Assembly: GCF_032854445.1 (NCBI RefSeq)
Contig: NC_088295.1
Location: 32,415,385-32,479,384 of the forward strand
Source of the DNA: Liolophura sinensis
Taxonomy: Eukaryota > Mollusca > Polyplacophora > Chitonida > Chitonidae
Direction: 5' to 3'
Length of the DNA: 64,000 nucleotides
Shown: in pieces, positions 1 through 12,299 of the stretch
Layout: each line of letters begins with the position of its first letter
How positions within the stretch are numbered: position 1 is the stretch's first letter
The notes under the pieces: generated by a model
Database searches by the model: none
What the model saw: the letters and a program-made list of their open reading frames with translations, nothing else
Told to the model about the DNA's origin: nothing
Position numbers and translations under genes: made by a program

Positions 1-406
1 ATGTTAAAGAAATAAAAGCAAAACAGTGTATCGGAAACACATTTCTTGTCATTCAAACTACTATCAAGCGAATGTGGCTTTTGCTACTCACTAAAACTTT
101 ATATTAATTGTCTCATGTAATTTCTGTTTCTGGTGTTCTACAAGTATGAGTTGCGTCCGTTCAGTGGGCTGGCTCTAGACGTCTTGATATAAAGACTGAT
201 ATAATGCATCTTCTCTAGCCATCGTGATGATACTAACGCATGTATGATAGAGGTAATGGTATTAATGAGGGTCTAATGTGATATTGTACCTTGTTTTAAT
301 TATATACTATATTTAATAATAGATAATGTGTTGGCTTGTTTTTGCTTTATGCCAACAAATATCTGACTTTTATATCTCATTTATTCAAGACTTGATCCAC
401 TCGATT

Positions 407-668
407 TATTTATTTATATTTGTGATTGGTGTTTTACTCAAGAATATTTCACTTATACGACGGCGGCCAGCATTACGGTGGGTGGAAAACGGGCACAGCC
501 CAGGGGAAAACCGCGACCATCCGCAGGTTGCCGGCAGACCTTCCCACTTAAGGCCGGAGAGGAAGCCAGCATGAGCTGGACTTGAACTCACAGCGACCGC
601 ACTGGTGAGAGGCTCCTGGGTCATTACGCTGCGCTAGCGCGCTAACCGACTGAGCCACAGAGACCACT
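407..668 (-). mobile_element. tRNA-derived SINE, family 1, full copy
   Basis: On the minus strand it has a tRNA-like head with an A box (TGGCTCAGTCGG) and a B box (GAGTTCAAGTCC), a central body and a TTTATTTA-type tail seen as its complement at the left. It is flanked by a perfect 13-bp target duplication GATCCACTCGATT at 394-406 and 669-681. Confidence 0.9.
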
Positions 669-681
669 GATCCACTCGATT

Positions 682-1759
682 CTAAAACGATGCAAAAACA
701 ATGTTCATGTCACAAATGAATGAGGGAAAATCAATCCTTTTCTGAGTTTAGTAAAATAAATGAGAAATTAAATTTAAAGTACATTGTGGTAAAGCCTTGA
801 CACTACTTGTATGTTAGATTTTCTTTCCATCTGATTAATAGTCAAAAAAGAATTCAGTTTTGTAGTTTTCATTTTCAGCGATTGCCTTACTGCAGATCCA
901 CTTCGCTCAAGCGTTTTATATGGAAATCAATGAGCTATTAATAACCTATAATTGATCGACCAGTGGAAACAAGCAGGCATTAGCTATTGGGTTTTCTCCG
1001 TGTTCCATTACCTGCACACATCAAATCAATACCCGTAAATTACTTTGCATTATCTGAATCTATACAGGTAGCTGCAGCGTGGCCTTGTCGGTAAACTGAA
1101 CGGCCTGTCACTGCTTACTCGGCACAGAGGTAAACATGCAAATGGGTCAAATCAATATGGCGCCAATTTCGTAGTAACCTTCCTCCCGAGAGATACTCTT
1201 CGCCCAAAAAGCTTTTCTAAGAGAAGTAATACAAACATAAATCTCGCGAACTGTACACAAAATTAGTGACTATGAAAAGGCCATTCGCCTTGTCATATAT
1301 TTTGAAGTGTAAAAAACTAAACATTTTAAGGCAACCATTACAGTGTAAACAATTAAACAAAGCAGCCTTCGGAACCTTAAAACGTAGCAGAATAATGTAC
1401 TAATTCTTCTCTCAGTTGAGATATATTACTGTGTATTACACAGTGTTTACAACGAGGATGCGCGTCTTGTATCCACCCATACAAGACAATTGTTAAATAT
1501 ATTAACATATATGATGTAATTAGAATGAGTACGTTTTCCCGCGCAATGGCGACACTGGCCCAAGCCAGAATGGACCTGTGTTCTCTTTCAGTACATGTAT
1601 GTTGTACGTTACCAGTGTGGGCAGAAATCTTCATCCCAATGAACTATAGACCACACTGATGTGGCCCGAATTACTTTAAACGGGCTGGTTCCTCATTAAG
1701 CTTACAATTAACGTTGGTATTTCATGAGCTTCAATTATTGGCGTTGTTCGTAACTTCAG
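682..1759. other. Intergenic, nothing recognised
   Basis: No supported gene, repeat or RNA. Short open frames on both strands lack codon bias and splice support. Confidence 0.6.
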
Positions 1760-1935
1760 TGAAGGTCTATGACAATCTTGCAAATGCAGGAGAGCTTTAT
1801 GCAAGTGAAAAAGGAGACACTCACAAAGAACTCATCAGTTTTCGTGTTATCAAAGACAAAAGAACAAACCTTTCGGATGTGTATGCATCTGGTGTCCCTC
1901 TCCACCATCTCCATGATTACGGGTTTCTCGTGAAG
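1760..1935 (+). CDS. Possible orphan exon, unidentified
   Basis: 176 bases between acceptor AACTTCAG and donor GTATGA, open in one frame (two bases, then 58 codons). The product has mixed, non-repetitive composition, including NLANAGELYASEKGDTHKEL and SGVPLHHLHDYGFL. I do not recognise the family and see no partner exon nearby, so it may be an exon of a gene running out of the window, a pseudogene fragment or chance. Confidence 0.3.
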
Positions 1936-4040
1936 GTATGACATCCGGTATAACTCTAGATGTGCTACCTCACAGCAGCATGTCCTAGCTACATGCTACA
2001 AAGACTGATCAACCAAACGATGAGCGCTTGGCCATCAGCCTAACACATGCTAATCAGAAGTAAATATCATGGCAGGACTGACCCAGAAACCTTGTCTACG
2101 GGGAAATACCGGTGGCTCTGGGTGTCATACAGGCTGTATTTACAATACACAACGTAACTACTTCCTTAGTGATAAGCGCCCGTTGGCCAACTCCTGAGCA
2201 AACATGTCAACTATTGGTGGCATTGCTTCAGACAGCTATGAACGAGCGACACATCCACAAATGAAACCTCAGCGTAACAATAAAAGTCAAGTGTGTTTTT
2301 GTGTCAGGTGAAAAATACATTGCCTTGTCACGGTGGGAAACTGCTCCAGAACAAAGTGGACTGAGTGGAAAGCAGAATCAAAGAGCAAACAATGGAGCCT
2401 TTTATTGGTACTGTTGATAATATTACCCCCGTTATATGCCGAAAAACAAACTGCTGGCACACAATAATAGGAATCTTTCTCCAGTGTCTATGTTGTCAGA
2501 TGTGGCTTTGAGTTTCTGTCAGGCTTAGTCGTGGTGATTCGTCACGCACCGGTACCGTAATTTCATCTGGTCTTGTGTAACTTGTATTGTCAATACAGCC
2601 AAATCGCATCAGCTCCTGTCTTATTTTGTTGATCACAATTTTAAAATAAAACGATTTATATAAATGATTGTGGATGAAGGTCAGTCATCCTGTATTGGAT
2701 AATATGTGCAAACAATAACGGACTAGAATTCAAGAGGACTTCAGAATGTTTAATCGGTGCCAGCCAGTAAACCTTGTCAGGGACAATAAGCAACCAAGGG
2801 CTTTAATAGTGAATCTGGCATTTCCTTCTTCAAAGTGATGTTAAAGTTCGCCGTACTAGAGAGTTTAATGCGCGACTCGGCTCAACTCAGCTGGTTGTAC
2901 GTAGTTGGCCCCAGTCGCTGATGGCCATACGAGATTAAGATTGATCGACATACACATACGGACTGGAGTACAAATTAGCCCTAGATGACTATAATCGTTT
3001 TTTTTATGTGTGGACTAACGCTCACATGGCCATGGCTTGCTGCCATTCAGTATTGTAGAATACTTAGTGAAGTTTCGGAGAACAGTTGATTACTTTCCAG
3101 CCTGTCCAGTTACTCCTTTATAATGTTTGGGTTTCTAGACCACTAGACTGTTAATATCCCCAGCTATCGATCATGCCAAACGTACATATCTACCTATATT
3201 TCAAGAATTTCAACCTCTTCGTGGATTTTTAGTTTCCAAAAATCCCCGCTGTCTTCTGTTTCTTCTGCTTCCCTAGTCTTGCGACTGCAAATGGTGGATA
3301 TATGTGGCCCAGGAACACGGATGGTGTATATAATGGGTGGCCATTTTTGTGAAGTTTAAGGAAAGGGAGAAGTTGAACTTCAATAAATAACCTTCAGTGG
3401 TGAAAAGAAGCAAGCCATAATTATGCGAGTGCCAGTCCAAACAAACAAAACGAACTTAGTCATCCAAGGCTAAGTGCAACTTCAGTTGATTCGCGTTGTT
3501 ATTTCTCAACCGCGAGCTCACAGCACCCGGGGCAACACTCGACTTGAGTATAATTGGGTGTTAAGGTTATTGAGCACATTGATTTTCCTTACTATTTATG
3601 CTGTGAATTTGTCAACTTTTGCGTAGTATAGTACCATACCACCGCATGCAGCATGCACTTTTCTCTACAACATATCAAAAAAACAACATAGCATGACCAC
3701 CATTTTTATTTTAGCTGTGGTTGCTGGAAGCCAAGTCATAGCATTTTGTTACCTTAGTAACCTCCAGGAGGATGAGAGGTAACACTGGCAAAAAAAGTTT
3801 CAGTTCTATCCAAAATTCTGATATGTTTTTACTAGAGGCAAACTAACAGTGCAGAAATTTGTAGTGCATCAACAACCTAAAATATCTTTGTGGCAGTATT
3901 ACCCAATTAGTGCTCCTTGACTCTTCAGTTCGCAGACAAATCTTGGACCTAGTTGCCTGAATTGCGCATGTGTAACATTACGCTCTAGTGTTATGCCGAG
4001 CTTTAAACATAAGCAAGAGCAATGAACCCCTTGCTGTATA
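1936..4040. other. Intergenic, nothing recognised
   Basis: Mixed sequence without long open frames. If 1760-1935 is an exon, its next exon should lie here, but none stands out. Confidence 0.5.
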
Positions 4041-4226
4041 GAAGGGGATATCCGCCAAAACTGTGTGCCTGTGACTTTAAACGTTGCAAGTTCTACACTG
4101 CTATGTAAGTCTGCAGCTTCTGCTATGTATCTACCGACATTCGGCTATGTGGCTTCCGAAATGTGGATATGGTACGTAATCTGAACATTGTAAATTGTGA
4201 TGCTGCAGGTTCTTTCTTTCCAACGA
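4041..4226 (+). repeat. Left arm of an inverted transposon-fragment pair
   Basis: Reverse complement of 5403-5588 with modest divergence. The outer edge reads GAAGGGGATATCCGCCAAAA. The + strand has a short frame ending with NIVNCDAAGS, a counterpart of the better kept copy in the right arm. Confidence 0.7.
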
Positions 4227-4266
4227 GAAACCTTGTAAGCGCGTTGAAATTTCTAGGGAGGAATTA

Positions 4267-4359
4267 GCGCCCCCTGGCGTCATAACGATGCATCACCACA
4301 GATGAGAGGCTCAGCTACTCTCATCTGTGGCGATGCCCCGTTATGACAACAGGGAGCGC
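4267..4359. repeat. 42-bp-arm hairpin
   Basis: Arms 4267-4308 and 4318-4359 pair at 36 of 42 positions around a 9-base loop. The arm sequence (GCATC..CCACAGATGAGAG) occurs a third time at 5282-5312, near the end of the inverted pair, so it is probably a transposon terminal repeat. Confidence 0.75.
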
Positions 4360-5283
4360 TTCTGTCAATGGTAAGTTAAAATAACAACCGCTCCCGAGTC
4401 AAGAATTACGGCATTTCGTTTCAGCTGATTTCCCATGTTCGGACGTAGTGGTGTGCTCTTTTGTTTCTTACTTCATAAGAAATATTTTCTTTTGATGAAA
4501 GGTAAATTTATTAGACTTTATGCTTTAAAATTTTATTGCCCCGAAACTATTTTTGGTATGTGTTCTTGTGTTGGCTGTTGGCTAGTACTCCCTTGACTCT
4601 TGGTACATGAACGCGCTGTAGAACTTTACTGGTATTAATGATAGGGCATGAAGTTCAAATAAAGTGAACTGCTCCAAATACACCGTTGGTTTTTGTGATT
4701 AGATTTTCAATCATGTACATGTATAATCATACAACCTGCTTTTATTTCTGTCTGACGTTGGGTTCAATATATATAGAAGTGCACTGCTGCTGTTGTTGTC
4801 CTTGAAAGCAAAATTAATACTCAGTGAGCAAAAGTGAAGAGTGAGTGAGTGAGTGATAATATTATTATTATATTATCATATTGATAAGCATAATATTACC
4901 ATGGGCCCCTGGGCAAACATATTGACTGTGGCCTCCCACATATGCAAAAAAAAAAATTAAAAAACAAAACAAATAACAAAAAAAGCAACAATGTTACATT
5001 TTGAAAGTCAGTGTAAATTTAGGGGCTGCTGGGCAACTTCTGCCAGGTGGCAAGAATCAACTGCAGAAATATTAACAACGCTCATAATATCATTACAGAT
5101 TCAAAAGGCTTTTCAAAAATTGTCATAACACTTGCAATGAAATCATCAGCAAAACTACTAAATAGTCCTGGTAATCTTTTGGGTAATTGGTATAACTCGC
5201 CCATGATTGACGTCTTATTATCTTAACAACAACAAAGACAGCTGAACAGTTTGCCGTAAAGTGGACTGTACAAGGATTTGTTG

Positions 5284-5588
5284 TCATAATGGTGCATCGC
5301 CACAGATGAGAGGAGTGTTATAAGACGTGTATGTGGCTAACAGCGTTACTGGCACATGCGTCTCATCCATAGCCTGAACTGCAATGGTGGAAACAAATGC
5401 ACGCCATCGAAAGACAAAACCAGCCTCATCACAATTTATAATGTTCAGATTACATACCTTACCCACATTTCGGAAGCCACATAGCCGAATGTCGATAGAC
5501 ACATAGCAGAAGCTGCAGACTTACATAGCAATGTAGAACTTGAAACGTTCAAAGTTACACGCATACGGTTTTGGCGGATATCCCCTTC
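5284..5588 (-). pseudogene. Right arm of the inverted pair, with possible transposase scrap
   Basis: The segment 5403-5588 mirrors 4041-4226. On the minus strand a 72-codon frame (5284-5502) contains NIINCDEAGFVF, which resembles the N-C-D-E-T-G-F signature of pogo/Tigger-type DDE transposases. The resemblance is short and the frame is truncated, so the assignment is tentative. Confidence 0.4.
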
Positions 5589-6134
5589 CGTAGTGCTGAT
5601 GTTTTCCCACTTCCATGGTACTCAACATACAGCATTGTCGTTTATTGTCATCACTATGATGTAACCGGTTAAAACATAAATCATGTAGGCTCAGACATCA
5701 GCCTTAAACTATCCTCCAATAACTCCAATTCAAAAATGATCCTTTCAATACGTTCGGCTAATGAAACTTAGAAATCTGTGGAGATACAGTGGATTCTTTG
5801 ACCTGACGTCACGGAAGAACCGCTTTCTGGTTTTTAAAAGTAAAGAATGACTGCCTTTACAGTAGTCATTTGAAACCCGTCGTCATTTTTATGACGTGTG
5901 TATGGCTGTGATGAACAGAAATGGCAAAGGCCAAAGTATCACATAAACTCAAGTAATACTTTACCCTGTATTGACTCTCTTGATGAACGACAGCTCATCC
6001 GTCTGTTTACATCACCTGCTAGAGCAAACAATATATAGTGTCATACCAGCACACCCTAAATAAGTGTTTTGTTTTTAAGCGCATTTCTGTCACAATTTGG
6101 AAACGCGTCCTGGTGATTATTCATAAAAACGTAT

Positions 6135-6248
6135 TTATATTAAGTGTAAAAGCCGATAAATTTCTAAACATGTCACATAATAAACATGTGACATTTATGT
6201 ACTGGCAAACATTTTTACATGTCAATCGGCTGTTTACACTTAATATAA
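6135..6248. repeat. Small palindromic element
   Basis: Outer arms TTATATTAAGTGTAAAAGCC and its near complement (6135-6157 and 6225-6248) enclose a second hairpin around ACATGTCACAT / ATGTGACA at about 6169-6194. It looks like a miniature inverted-repeat element; no target duplication was found. Confidence 0.5.
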
Positions 6249-6829
6249 GTCATTCCTACTGGAATACTTGTTTATCCACTACAATACTATGTAAACATTT
6301 ACCATGTTTACTATAATAAAGACATCTCCTTATAATTACTAAACATAGTTTTGTTATGAATAAACACCAGAACTGTAAGAGAAAGATGTTTAAAAGAAAC
6401 ACGTATTTTTAGTTAATGTGAATATATGTGAAAAATAATCTGATTGTAAACACAATCCACCAAGCCAACTACACTCTGGAAAAATGTTCTTTTATATCTA
6501 ACGGAAGGATGAAAAGTAAGTTATGCTGTTTATTTGTGTAAATATTATATTCTTTTACATTCACAGAGTTCTACTGCAATATTCCTCATCATATGTCTTA
6601 AAGACTGCCGAGGTGGCGTAAAGACATACGTATAATTTCTTTCATTCATTCACGCTAAACAAAATGTAATGCTTTACTGATGCGCTACGTCAATATTTGA
6701 TACCGACTGCCGTCCTCAAATCCATCGATTAAAGTAGGCAAGGACTAGTGGTCTTTTATTACCTCTGTCAATGAAGATCATGTTTTTGCCGACGTTTATT
6801 TGTCTTTCTGTACGTCTGTGTCTAGCTGT

Positions 6830-6872
6830 CTGTATCCGTCTGTCTGTCTGTCTGTGTCTGTCTTTCTGTTTG
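6830..6872. repeat. CTGT-rich microsatellite
   Basis: Runs of CTGT/TCTG with interruptions within about 40 bp. Confidence 0.8.
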
Positions 6873-7036
6873 TCTCTCATCAACTGTGTAGGTTAAAAGC
6901 TTTGGACATATCTAAGATCCTTTGTAGTTTTGTCCATATAAGTTATCAAGACATAATTAGTACTATTTATGATTGTCATGAAATATATGCTTTTAGCCAT
7001 TAATTTAAAAATTTCTGCATCCCTAAATCCACTGAT

Positions 7037-7137
7037 GTCTGCTCAAGAATATTTCACTTATACGACGGCGGCCAACATTATGGTGGATGGAAATCGGGCA
7101 GAGCCCGAGGGAAACCCACGACCATCCGCAGGTTGCT
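7037..7137 (-). mobile_element. SINE family 1 fragment
   Basis: Only the tail-side half is kept (CAAGAATATTTCACTTATAC to CCATCCGCAGGTTGC); the tRNA-like head is missing. Confidence 0.8.
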
Positions 7138-8777
7138 ATTAGCGAATAGACTGGATCGGATGTTTTATAACAGAATTTTCTAATATCCAAACTCTAACCA
7201 TATTGCCGTGAGATAATAGATTTCAAGAAATAAAGTAAAATTCAGTTATAAGGTTATAGTACACTGAAACGTGCGAACAGTGTGAAATATGGCAGTGTAA
7301 GAAACAGGGCTTAGATGAACGTCGATAGCAATTTAGGTAACTGATATCGTTTCTTTGTCAAAGAGTAATGAACTCCTCCCAATATCCAGCATGCCGCTGG
7401 TTCTTGAATAAGTACGACGTCACCCGAGGCAAGGAGTTCTTACCGTCGAGTCGTGTAAACAGTATTCAGTTGGAGTGCTAATAATGAAAGATCAGAGATC
7501 ATACGATCCTATTTGTTTATACATGCAAATATCGTGTCATATTCTTTAAAATGTACATGCATAGAAATTGTTGAAATCTTACAAAACAAATAATACTTTG
7601 CGTGTCATGACCGTTTGATCTTCCAAAACCTAGGTTAATATTTGCTGAGTGTGTTGCAAATGGGTTTTCATGCAAATACCGTTAGAAAAAATTATTGTTC
7701 CAATCATGATGGTCAGACTTGAATTGTTAAGTATATTTGTCTCTGTTAATTCAAGCTAACGGTAACAAAAGACCCTCTACTTACCTAGACCTGAACCTTT
7801 TTGTTTGTTCGAGTTACATCGTCTACCCTGATCCAGCTGCTTCATATGGTTGCACTGATTAACATGCGGGTGTGTTTTGGATCTTGGACCAGGTAGAGTT
7901 ATGAACAACCTGAAGGTTCATCACAGCGTGTCCATGCCAGAGGTCGCCACGATTAAGAAGACAAACAACAATTGTGTATTACCGAAGCCGTTCTTCCATT
8001 CACCAATGCGTTTGGAACACTGAGATGGAGCCGTGTGCCCCAGGGCTCGGTGCCATTAACCCATCCCTGTACACAGCTTTGTCTAGTTGATGGAGCAAAA
8101 CGAACGGGGGTAAGTGTCAAAAAATCGTTAAGATATGGATTCCTGTGGACTGCCTTCGTCAAGGGTTAGGCAAAACAAACACAACGCATCCTGCCATTCC
8201 ACATCGGAATCAACCGTTGTCCTGACAACGAGTATAGACTTTTACAACATAATCCATTCCTTCGATGCAATCTGGCTTGCCTATGGAAGGAAACAAACTT
8301 TTAATAGACTTTATGATCGCCCGCGTCATTGAGGATACGTTAGAGGCCTAGCGCTATATTTAATATCAAGTGGAAGTGAACGAGAAAATAAATTGCGAAA
8401 AACCCAAAATATTGATCCTCCTAGCCGTACGCCAGAAAGTTATGAAACAGAAATAACTGAGTATAGGCCTAACTTTGAAGGTATCTGGATATTCTGTAAC
8501 ACATCTTCGTTGTGATTTCATATGTAAATTCCCCTATAAAAACTTATCACCGGTTTGACGTGAATGTTCCCAGATCTAACAGGAAGTGTCTTCTTTAGAC
8601 GCTCTCGTGTAGATCGATACGTTGCCTCTCATCAACGCTGAGGCTTTTCCCTACGTTTTCGATAGATCACAACAAAGTAGATTGCTCCTAGACATATAAG
8701 CCATGCCAATTAGTTGCCGTATTACGTATATTTGCTGTTGTTGTTTACCTTAAACATAATTATATACACCATATTGA
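7138..8777. other. Intergenic, nothing recognised
   Basis: Overlapping 65-69-codon frames at 7953-8332 occur on both strands and show no domain or splice logic. Confidence 0.5.
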
Positions 8778-8790
8778 ACATTACTCTAGA

Positions 8791-9131
8791 GTGAGTGAGT
8801 GAGTGCTTGGGGTTTAACGTCGTACTCAACAATTTTTCAGTCATATGACGACGAAGGAATCATTAGGGTGCATGTACGTATAATGTGCCTCCTCGTTGCA
8901 GGGCGGATTTCCACCGCTCTTTTATTAAGTGCTGCTTCACTGAGACGACTTACCGAAGGCAAGTAAGCCGCCCCGCCCGAGCCATTATACTGATACGGGT
9001 CAACCAGTCGTTGCACTATCCCCTTCATGCTGAACGCCAAGCGAGGAAGTTACAACTTCCTCTTTTAAAGTCTTAGGTGTGACTCGATCAAGGATTGATC
9101 CTGGATCTACCGGCCCCGAAGCGGACGCTCT
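8791..9131 (-). mobile_element. tRNA-derived SINE, family 2, with perfect target duplication
   Basis: 341 bp. The left edge is (GAGT)n GCTTGGGGTTTAACGTCG; the right edge is a tRNA-like head on the minus strand (GTAGAGCGTCCGCTTCGGGG, then GGATCAATCC as B box). It is flanked by ACATTACTCTAGA at 8778-8790 and 9132-9144. Open frames inside are not genes. Confidence 0.9.
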
Positions 9132-9676
9132 ACATTACTCTAGAAGCTGAAAAGGTAGACGTATATATCTGCGTTATGTACATGTATATTAGGTGCAGGG
9201 CCCAGTTGTTCGAATGTGTATTAGAACTTAAGACCGGTAAAAATTTTCATCCAGACTACAGGTATCAAGATTTAAGCCTGGCTTAACATTAACACACTTT
9301 TGAACAACTCGACCCTGTACTCAAAGAGGAATTTTGGCTTTACATATATTGTTTGTCGGGCTGTGGTTTTAATAAGAAAGGATTCACCATAACAGGCTGT
9401 TAATGTTGTTCTTCAAAGTGTATTTATAACTGCATTCACATATTATTTCCTTATTTTTCCTTGACCAGTGAGGTCCCATCTCTTGCTGATTCCGCTTCAG
9501 CTTTACGTCAGGACGTTTGTCATGTACCTAGAGAAATTGCTTGTTTACTCTGGGCACATGGTTTCCTCTATCAGTATGCCTGACTGCCGTCATTTATCTG
9601 AGAAATTAACTGAGAACGGGGTTGAACATCAGTTGAATAAATAAATATGTGATACTGTACGTGTAGTTTGCAGAAT

Positions 9677-9914
9677 GTGGTATCGTTGGAGGGGTTAGCA
9701 CGGGGCAATGACTCAAGAGCCTCCCACTAAAGCGGTCGCTACGGGTTCAAATCCAGCCCATGCTGGCTTCCTCTCCGGCCGCACGTAGGAAGGTCTGACA
9801 GCAACCTGCGGATGTATACTACCCGGTTTTCCCCTACTTTAATGCTCCCTGCCGTCGTATAAGTCAAATATTCTTGAGTACGGCATAAAACATCAATCAA
9901 ATAAATCAAATAAA
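9677..9914 (+). mobile_element. SINE family 1, worn copy
   Basis: Head (GGTTAGCACGG, GGGTTCAAATCC), body (GGCTTCCTCTCCGGCCG) and tail (ATTCTTGAGTACGGC, then AATCAAATAAATC) are recognisable with many substitutions. Confidence 0.8.
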
Positions 9915-10310
9915 CTTAGTGCGAAATGACCTTAACGGAGATCATAAAGCCTGCTAATTCAGTGTGACGATGTGAGAGATCAGGACGCGTATGACACAAG
10001 CTCTAAATGGTAAAGTTGTTTTAAGATAGTCGTAACTGGTCGCCCTTTTCTGTCATAATAGAACCTCCCAACCTGTTTCATTTTTACTGCGTTTTCATCT
10101 TTAATCGGCTTACTGTGTCATACTCTTCCTGCTATTTGGGAAGTGTGTCTAAGGTATATTAGATTGCTACAGTAGACGTCAGACTGAAATGGATTAGCGC
10201 CACTTGCCTCTGGAGCTTTATTTTGAAAATTATTCAGTTTAGACGCAGTGACGGGCCAGCAGATACAAGGTAAATGAGTTAGGTGATGGATCAACAATTG
10301 TTGCCATATT

Positions 10311-10378
10311 TCAACCACGTTACCCACATTTCAGTCACTTTACCCACATTTTAGTCACGTTACCCATAACTGAGTCAC
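10311..10378. repeat. 21-bp tandem repeat, three worn copies
   Basis: Units around AGTCACGTTACCCACATTT, with the third copy diverged. Confidence 0.7.
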
Positions 10379-10858
10379 AATTCTTTCAATTCTCTCTTCA
10401 AAATAGCAGACTGGAAGATGTAAGAATGCCTTGATGCCTTCTTATTTTCCCTCTTGTTGTATAAATCTTACATATTGACATGTGCATAGAGTTTACGACA
10501 TAGCCGTACTGTAATTGCTTGTTTCCGCTTAATTTACGTCATGTTGTACGTAAATCCTTCGTGAGTATGTATCTAAGCCTGTAAATGTCAATGTGATCTG
10601 TATCATGATGACTGCACTACTCTCTTCAACATTCGGACTTCAACGACACAAAATTGCCAGTGGCCATAGATTTTAAAATCAAAAGGTTTAACAGATGCCG
10701 AACATCGAAAGAAGAAACCCATACAAGCCCTATTTGAGTTTGACGAGAAGATACTTTTCAGCCGTTCCCCACAGAGATTTAAATGAAAGACTTGCATCAT
10801 GATTCATTAATGGTTTCGATATTTCGTGAAAAAAAATGGAACCTCCGCGGATAATAAT

Positions 10859-11075
10859 AGTTATGGTGCTAGCACAGAACAATGACCTCTCATCACCTTT
10901 TCGGTCGTTGTGAGTCCACCTCATGTTAGCTTCCTCTCCGGTCGTACATGGGAAGGCCTTCCAGCAACCTGCGGATTTATGTCGTGGATTTTCTCCCACC
11001 ATAATGCTGTCCATCGTCGTATAAATAAAGCATTCTTGAGTACGACGTAAAACACCAATCAATTAAACAAATATA
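10859..11075 (+). mobile_element. SINE family 1, worn copy
   Basis: Body GCTTCCTCTCCGGTCGTACA and tail ATTCTTGAGTACGACGT match the other copies; the B box is damaged (TGTGAGTCCACC). Confidence 0.75.
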
Positions 11076-11517
11076 TTTCCTGAAATAGGTCACCGCCACT
11101 TTAACGTCAAGGTCTGCAAAGCCTTCTTCTGCTCTATTACACATAGGGGGTTACCATTCATGGCATGTTTCGCTCTTTACTGTTTATTTGGTTGCCTGAA
11201 TACCTCGCCAGTAGCAACTATGTGATATTCGAAGAAACCATACATCAACAGTGTATTCCGATGAACAGGAACTGTGTTTCCCTTTCCGGAGATCCGTGCC
11301 TGTTCTCATACGAATAAGACCGAACGAGGGTACATGTATGTGCTGTCAATTATTGACGTAACTGTTAAATATTCTTATCCTGGCCTTTGTCCGCCCACGA
11401 AGGTCAGTTCGCACCGTGCGATATTGTGTGACAGATTCTGTGAGCGTGGAGCCCACCACAGTGTGAGTGACAGTTGTATAAAGAAACTTTCATGACAATT
11501 TCTTGTTTACGTATTGC

Positions 11518-12084
11518 GTTTGTGAAGTCTGTGAGTTTGATATTTGATAATCCTGAGGAGAAAAATATTCGAACCTTACAACAACAACATATACGGCAAA
11601 TCCCTGACTTTTAGCCTAGAAACTTTAGCGTTGAAGTTGATTATGATTACGGCAAATTTCGACCACACTTTATGTCATGTTTCTAACGGAATAATTACTA
11701 ATGCTTTTGTAGTTGTAATGTAGATATTCAGACTCGGGCTTATAATAATTTGAACAGTACCAGTACACGTATAGTCCAGAGGTCACGCCCGATAAATCAA
11801 TACAAGGGAGTTAACCCTTGATATCTACGATTTATTCTCTTCAAAATATTATCCCTTGCTTGTGTATGACATTATAAAGTGATGTACATTGTTTGACACT
11901 TTGTTAATATTTCCGCTGTGAACTTTGTCCCCATTGTTTATTTTTGTTCCTTCCGGCCTTTACCGATTCCCAAGCAGAATAAACTGTTCACAGTCTTAAC
12001 CGCCGAGTGTTAGGTTTGAGTAATTCAATATTCAGCGGCGCTAGGTTAGCTGTCTGATGTCGTGCTCCGACAAGAGAGGCAGAA
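11518..12084 (+). repeat. 5' LTR of the BEL/Pao element
   Basis: Starts near TTTGTGAA and ends near GAGGCAGAA; both edges are defined by where similarity to the 3' LTR starts and stops. It contains TATAAA at 11873-11878 and AATAAA at 11978-11983, about 100 bases apart, as in an LTR promoter and poly(A) site. The central part, about 11577-11998, is missing from the 3' LTR. Confidence 0.7.
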
Positions 12085-12299
12085 AAGTCAGTATTGGGGA
12101 CTCGGAAATTGAGGAGTTAGCACAGATAAACCTGCCATTACAAATAGCATCGTGGCGGAGCACAGTACGTTGGTACCTGGCAGTGATTATGTCACAGTGG
12201 GCGAAGTGCAAGCTACACCAAAGCCACAGCCACGCCGAAGCTATCTGAACTCAACACAGCCGGATGCTAGCCTGTCGGTCTCTGACGTAACATCGGTGC

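Noticed and set aside
600-668. A tRNA gene, suggested by A-box and B-box matches
   Set aside because: The boxes belong to the SINE head; there is no complete cloverleaf and the SINE body follows directly. The same applies to 51601-51690.
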